From CAYFJO01 sp964343305 (GTDB lineage Bacteria > Planctomycetota > Planctomycetia > Pirellulales > Pirellulaceae), in assembly GCA_964343305.1 (NCBI GenBank), contig CAYFJO010000044.1, positions 1-41,794 of the forward strand: a DNA stretch of 41,794 bases. The letters are read 5' to 3'. The position numbers were made by a program, and so were the translations under genes. Shown here piece after piece: positions 37,746 through 41,794 of this stretch (position 1 is its first letter; each line of letters starts with the position of its first letter). The notes beneath the pieces were generated by a model, which worked only from the letters and a program-made list of their open reading frames with translations, was not told where the DNA came from and did not search any database.

Positions 37746-39416
37746 ATGGACTTTTTGAATAAATCGCTGCAACAGATTACTGACGTCTTCAAATCCATGA
37801 CGCCCGGAGCGAGGATCACATCGGGACTTTTGGTCGCCGTGATTGTCGTCAGTCTCGTGTATCTAGTTCAAGTTCAGACAACTGCGACGGACAACTATCT
37901 GTTCGGCGGCCGCGAGTTCTCGCAAAGCGAACTGACCAATATGGCAGCGGCTTTTGGTCAGGCAAAACTTGGCGATTTTGATGTCGTTGGCTATCGCGTT
38001 CGTGTTCCGGCCGACAAACGAGCGGCCTATCTCGGTGCACTTGCCGATGCCAACGCTTTGCCATCGGATTTCTCGCGCGATCTTGAAAAGACGTTGACCA
38101 GCCAAAGTCTGTTTCCTGTCTCGCGGGAAGTGATGAAAGAGCAACTTGAGGCGGCTAAGGAGAAGAACCTCTCTCTGATCATTCGTGAAATGCGAAACAT
38201 CCAGGACTCCCGCGTGCAATTCGAAACGGAAAAGCAACCCGGCCTGCGCGGCACAACCGAGACACGTGCTATCGCCGCCGTTCGCGCCGTTGGCAATCGT
38301 GAGTTGACCGAGCAGCAGGTCGATGCGATTCGCAATACAGTCGTTGCGGGTGTCGCGGGATTGGAACCAGAGAACGTCACAGTGACCGACTGGAACGGCA
38401 GCCGAACTTATCAGTGGACAGGCAAGGGCTCGATTGCAGGCGTTCCCAATAGCGAATACATCGCACACAAACGCTTCCACGAAAACGATTGGCGACAACG
38501 GATTTTGAGCCGCCTGGTCAACTATCCAGGAGCGATCGTTGAAGTCGACGTCGAACTGGAAACGGAGCTTGAGCAAAGAACACAAACTCATAAGTTTGAA
38601 AACACGGCCACACCCATCGAAACCATCGACACATCAAAGATCATCACACAGTCCGGCGGTGGCTCGGGCGGAGTTCCAGGTGTTCCTTCCAATAGCGGCA
38701 ACGCCAACCAGCCAGCCGTTGTGGCTCAGGCTAAAGCAACCGAGTCAAACACTGAAGAGATTCGGACCGAGTCAAAAGCCGTTCCCAGCGAAACGATTAT
38801 TGACTCGAAGAAGCCCGGACTTGTGCCAAAGCGCGTGACGACCTCGATCGGCATTCCTCGTTCGTACTATGTGCGTCTCTGGAAAGAACAAAACAAACCG
38901 GCCGAGGGAGAAGAGCAAATCGAACCAACTCAGGCGGACATCGAGCGCATAAAATCTCCCGTCGAAGAAAAGATCAAGGACTCGATTGCTGGCATTTTGC
39001 CTCGTCGCATTCCGGGCGAAGATCCCTACGAACACGTCGTCGTTCAGATGGACCACGACTTCGCACCGGAAGTTGGTCCAACCCCGGGGATCACGGCAGG
39101 CGCATCGACTTGGCTGGCCAGCAACTGGCAAAATCTGGGCATGATCTTGTTTGGCGTTTTCAGCTTGTTGATGTTGCGCAGCATGGTTCAGTCTAGCGCG
39201 GAGCCCGCGCCTGGCAACGAGCCAACACCCCAACTGCAAACGGAGTCCGCCAGCGGAGCCGTTAGCGAAGAAGATGACTTTGAGGACGAAGAGGAATATC
39301 GATTGCGATTTGAATCAACCGGTCCCAACTTGCGTAGCGAATTGACTCGCTTGGTGAAAGACGACCCGGAATCGGCGGCCAACGTGTTGAAAAACTGGAT
39401 CGGCGAAGCAGCCTGA
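37746..39416 (+). CDS. fliF: Flagellar MS-ring protein FliF
   Basis: 556 residues, normal for FliF. TM1 is at about 22-44 (ARITSGLLVAVIVVSLVYLV); the ring-building motifs follow, with REMRNIQDSRVQFETEKQPG and a second domain (GAIVEVDVELETELEQRTQT); a low-complexity linker lies at about 300-345; TM2 at about 456-480 (NWQNLGMILFGVFSLLMLRS); and the cytoplasmic FliG-binding tail ends RLVKDDPESAANVLKNWIGE. It forms the membrane ring that houses the export gate and carries the rotor. Confidence 0.96.
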   Translation: MDFLNKSLQQITDVFKSMTPGARITSGLLVAVIVVSLVYLVQVQTTATDNYLFGGREFSQSELTNMAAAFGQAKLGDFDVVGYRVRVPADKRAAYLGALADANALPSDFSRDLEKTLTSQSLFPVSREVMKEQLEAAKEKNLSLIIREMRNIQDSRVQFETEKQPGLRGTTETRAIAAVRAVGNRELTEQQVDAIRNTVVAGVAGLEPENVTVTDWNGSRTYQWTGKGSIAGVPNSEYIAHKRFHENDWRQRILSRLVNYPGAIVEVDVELETELEQRTQTHKFENTATPIETIDTSKIITQSGGGSGGVPGVPSNSGNANQPAVVAQAKATESNTEEIRTESKAVPSETIIDSKKPGLVPKRVTTSIGIPRSYYVRLWKEQNKPAEGEEQIEPTQADIERIKSPVEEKIKDSIAGILPRRIPGEDPYEHVVVQMDHDFAPEVGPTPGITAGASTWLASNWQNLGMILFGVFSLLMLRSMVQSSAEPAPGNEPTPQLQTESASGAVSEEDDFEDEEEYRLRFESTGPNLRSELTRLVKDDPESAANVLKNWIGEAA

Positions 39417-39418
39417 AC

Positions 39419-39470
39419 CAATGACGAATGACGAAGCACCCAATGACGAAGGAATGACGAAATTCGAAAT
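39419..39470. repeat. ATGACGAA-family repeat, copy 3 (single arm)
   Basis: AATGACGAATGACGAAGCAC followed by CCAATGACGAAGGAATGACG, one arm only of the family at 1071-1206 and 37222-37373. It starts three bases after the fliF stop and occupies the whole leader of fliG, which has no evident ribosome binding site at normal spacing. Confidence 0.88.
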
Positions 39471-39479
39471 CCCAAGATT

Positions 39480-40595
39480 ATGAATGACACAATTAGAAAA
39501 GTTGCAATCTTGATTGACACGCTGGACCAACCCAGCGCCGATGCGCTGTTGGACCAGATGGATGAAACGACGTCGATGCGCATTCGCGAGGCGGTCGTGG
39601 ATCTGGACAACGTCTTGCCGGACGAACGCGACCGAGTGTTGCGCGCGTTTCTCAACGGTGGCGATTTGCAAATGGACGATCATGGCGTGGAGTTGAGTTT
39701 GTCGACAGCGCGGACGTATTCTCGTCAACCAGATTCCATAGCCTCGACGACAGATCGAAACGTAGCGCCATTCCGATTCTTGCACGATACCACCTGTGAG
39801 ACGCTGGCGTCATTTCTGCAGCACGAGCATCCGCAAACCATCGCCGTCGTCATCAGCCACTTGCCACCGGTTCGAGCGGCTGATGTGTTGAGGCGTTTTT
39901 TGCCGCAGTTACAGACCGATGTGATCAGCCGCGTTGCCGATTTGGATGAGACCGATCCGGAGATTATCCGCGAAGTGGAACGCGAACTTCATTCGCTGCT
40001 GTCGGACGAGATTCGCACCAGCCAACGTCGTTCCGCAGGGCTCTCGGCCGTGCACGCGATTTTGTCGGCGGCCACTGGTGAAGACCGCGAAGAATTCATG
40101 ACCAACCTGGCCGCGTTCGATGGGCAGTTGGCCTCTCAAATTGAAGTTGCGGCGGATGAATTGCAGGAGGCCCGTCCACAAGAAGATTCGTTTGAATCGA
40201 ATGACGTTGACGCGCCTACATTGACGATTGAGCACGCGTCTAAGCCGATCGAACGCGAAGTTCAACCAAAGCCCACGCGCCCTTCCATTTCCATCGCTTT
40301 TGACGACTTGGAACAACTTGACGACGCATCGCTCGCTCGTGTGCTTGGTGCCGCAAAGCCAGAGATGACACTGCTGGCGCTGACCGGTGCCAACGAATCG
40401 TTTGTCGACCGAATCATGCAACAGTTGCCCGCGCGAGATGCAAAACACTTGCGTCACAAAATCCAACAAACCGGTCCGTTGCGTTTGAGTGATGTCGACC
40501 AGGCTCAGCGGCATCTCGCGAACCTTGCGGAACAACTCGTCGAAGACGGCGAGATCCAAGTGCCCACCGCGCGGCGATTCGCCATGGCTGCATAA
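39480..40595 (+). CDS. fliG: Flagellar rotor/switch protein FliG
   Basis: 371 residues (about 330-340 is usual). The middle domain has the FliM-binding EHPQTIAVVISHLPP, and the C-terminal torque domain runs from IAFDDLEQLDDASLARVLGA to RLSDVDQAQRHLANLAEQLV. A 50-60-residue acidic/proline-rich linker (about 220-275) is inserted between them. In the torque helix, the enterobacterial positions K264, R281, D288, D289 and R297 correspond by spacing to Thr302, Arg319, His326, Lys327 and Arg335, so both acidic residues are replaced. It couples stator ion flow to rotor rotation at the FliF ring. Confidence 0.93.
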   Translation: MNDTIRKVAILIDTLDQPSADALLDQMDETTSMRIREAVVDLDNVLPDERDRVLRAFLNGGDLQMDDHGVELSLSTARTYSRQPDSIASTTDRNVAPFRFLHDTTCETLASFLQHEHPQTIAVVISHLPPVRAADVLRRFLPQLQTDVISRVADLDETDPEIIREVERELHSLLSDEIRTSQRRSAGLSAVHAILSAATGEDREEFMTNLAAFDGQLASQIEVAADELQEARPQEDSFESNDVDAPTLTIEHASKPIEREVQPKPTRPSISIAFDDLEQLDDASLARVLGAAKPEMTLLALTGANESFVDRIMQQLPARDAKHLRHKIQQTGPLRLSDVDQAQRHLANLAEQLVEDGEIQVPTARRFAMAA

Positions 40596-40635
40596 GGAAC
40601 TTGCTGCCTAAGGAACGTGCTGCGTAAGGAAACAG
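40593..40635 (+). repeat. 16-base tandem repeat carrying three ribosome-binding-site cores
   Basis: Units start at 40593 (TAAGGAACTTGCTGCC), 40609 (TAAGGAACGTGCTGCG) and 40625 (TAAGGAAACAG, partial). The first TAA is the fliG stop codon; the last AAGGA lies nine bases before the fliH ATG. Only the last unit is at working distance. Confidence 0.9.
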
Positions 40636-40639
40636 AATT

Positions 40640-41302
40640 ATGGCAGGTATCATTAAAGCGAATCAGATCACCGGCAACCAAGCGGGCGTACAAACGATCG
40701 CGTTCAACCTGTCGGACATGAAAGACAGTGCAAACGTCTATACCGGCAAGGTTCGCGATCAAGCGGCTCGCATCATTTCCTCCGCCAACGATCAGGCGGA
40801 AAAAGTACGTCATCTTGCCGCCCAGCAAGGCTTGGACGAAGCCAAACAATCTGCTCGGCAGGCGGCCGTGCAACATCTGGATCAGCGATTGCAGACGTTG
40901 ATGCCCGCACTGCAACAAAACATCGAGCAAATCCAACAAGAGCGTGTCGAATGGCTTGGACATTGGGAGGCAAACGCGGTGCGATTGGCCGTGGCGATCG
41001 CCGAACGGATCATTCGCCGCGAACTGTCCCAGCAACCTGAGATTACCCTAGACTTGGTGCACGAAGCGCTCGAATTGGCGGCGGGCAGCGAACAAGTCAA
41101 GATTCATTTGAATCCGCAGGACGTGGAAACTCTTGGCCAGCAAGCGGACGCGTGGACGGGACAACTGAGTCGATGTGCTCCGAGCGACATTGTGGCGGAT
41201 GAATCGGTTTCGCCTGGTGGATGCGTTGTAAAAACAGAGTTCGGTGAAATCGACCAGCAGATCGAGTCGCAACTGGTTCGGATGGAAGAGGAGTTAACGT
41301 AA
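40640..41302 (+). CDS. fliH: Flagellar export ATPase regulator FliH
   Basis: 220 residues from ATG 40640 with TAAGGAAA upstream. A long helical region (about 35-110, rich in Gln/Ala) is followed by the conserved C-terminal domain (HWEANAVRLAVAIAERIIRR, VKIHLNPQDVETLGQQADAW, GGCVVKTEFGEIDQQIESQL). It binds and restrains FliI at the export gate, and is a homologue of the ATP-synthase peripheral stalk. Confidence 0.93.
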   Translation: MAGIIKANQITGNQAGVQTIAFNLSDMKDSANVYTGKVRDQAARIISSANDQAEKVRHLAAQQGLDEAKQSARQAAVQHLDQRLQTLMPALQQNIEQIQQERVEWLGHWEANAVRLAVAIAERIIRRELSQQPEITLDLVHEALELAAGSEQVKIHLNPQDVETLGQQADAWTGQLSRCAPSDIVADESVSPGGCVVKTEFGEIDQQIESQLVRMEEELT

Positions 41303-41307
41303 TGTTG

Positions 41308-41361
41308 TGGGACGGGCACTTTTGCCCGTCTGCAGAATGACGGGCAAGAGTGCCCATCCTA
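41308..41361. repeat. Inverted repeat (TGGGACGGGCAC...TGCCCGTC family)
   Basis: Arms 41308-41330 and 41339-41361 are complementary at most positions (about 20 of 23) around an 8-base loop. It fills the fliH-fliI spacer and ends eight bases before the fliI ATG. Confidence 0.9.
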
Positions 41362-41368
41362 CAGGATC

Positions 41369-41794
41369 ATGCAAACTTACCTTTCACAACTCGACGAAAT
41401 CCAGCCGACGGCTTTGACCGGCAGCGTCGTCGGGACCGAGGGGACAACGGCGGCCGTTGGCGGCTTTCCCGCGCCGGTGGGCGCGACGGTCGAAATCGAA
41501 CGACAAACCGGCGATACGATTCAAGGCGAAGTGATTGGATTCCGCGACGAACGGACGCTGGTCTATCCGCTGGGCGATATCACCGGCTTGCGACGCGGCA
41601 GCCGTGTGCGATTGGTTCGAACGTCGCGCTATCTGCGCGTGGGCGCGGAACTGCTGGGGCGCGTTGTTGACGCTCGAGGAGTGCCGATCGATGGCTTGGG
41701 AAAACCCGTACTGGCCGATCGATCCCGTCTCCTGCAAACCCCGCCGTCCGCCGTCGATCGTCCGCGAATCGACGAGCCGCTATCAACTGGCATT
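41369..41794 (+). CDS. fliI: Flagellum-specific ATPase FliI, N-terminal part
   Basis: 142 codons from ATG 41369 (MQTYLSQLDEIQPTALTGSV), open to the right edge. The N-terminal beta-barrel (VGATVEIERQTGDTIQGEVI, VYPLGDITGLRRGSRVRLVR) is followed by VGAELLGRVVDARGVPIDGL and RIDEPLSTGI, the usual lead-in to the Walker A region, which lies beyond the window. It powers the early steps of flagellar protein export. AGGATC is just upstream, next to the repeat. Confidence 0.95.
   Translation, partial: MQTYLSQLDEIQPTALTGSVVGTEGTTAAVGGFPAPVGATVEIERQTGDTIQGEVIGFRDERTLVYPLGDITGLRRGSRVRLVRTSRYLRVGAELLGRVVDARGVPIDGLGKPVLADRSRLLQTPPSAVDRPRIDEPLSTGI

Overview
The window looks like a chromosomal segment of a planctomycete, most likely of the Pirellula/Rhodopirellula type. 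This is an inference from gene content: a proline-rich vWA protein next to a prenyltransferase/squalene-cyclase-repeat protein, an MJ0042-like zinc-ribbon membrane protein, a bacterial CASTOR/POLLUX-type channel, an atypical flagellar cluster, GTG/TTG starts, and above all a high density of short palindromic repeats between genes. There are no rRNA or tRNA genes, no CRISPR array, no recognisable IS transposase and no prophage genes.

Layout. 1-1066 (minus) is the 5' part of a sodium:solute symporter that runs off the left edge. 1207-3189 (minus) is the ion channel, divergent from an M24 peptidase (3395-4588, plus). 4907-5899 (minus) is an NAD-dependent epimerase/3-beta-HSD-like protein and 6029-7186 (minus) a zinc-ribbon membrane protein. 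A 900-base gap follows, with possible RNA structure, before rny and a ymdB-like phosphodiesterase gene (8087-10492). A small membrane protein converges on argG (10915-12129, minus). From 12245 to 15324 there is a run of small accessory genes: a frameshifted acetyltransferase, two unknown proteins, and a three-gene overlapping cassette (acetyltransferase, unknown, dual-specificity phosphatase). 15326-16489 is a class V aminotransferase (minus), followed by a small membrane protein and an RND efflux pair (16884-21758). A 505-residue orphan protein of unknown function (22076-23590, minus) sits beside a perfect 34-bp inverted repeat. Next come a deacetylase-like protein (minus), the vWA and cyclase-repeat pair, malate dehydrogenase, and an esterase-fold protein that has lost its serine nucleophile.

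Flagellar region. 30860 to the right edge reads in one direction: a membrane TPR protein, a FlgN-like chaperone, a soluble histidine kinase, a sigma-54 activator, flgB, flgC, fliE, fliF, fliG, fliH and the start of fliI. The kinase/activator pair directly before flgB suggests FlrBC-like control of rod and basal-body genes, and a -24/-12-like sequence lies just before flgB. FliG carries non-acidic residues at the two positions that are acidic in the enterobacterial torque helix.

The strongest unexplained signal is the set of intergenic inverted repeats. At least nine sequence families occur in about 42 kb, some in two or three copies. They often sit exactly at gene junctions, supply the stop codon of the upstream gene, or end 8-16 bases before the next start codon. 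This includes several junctions inside the flagellar operon.
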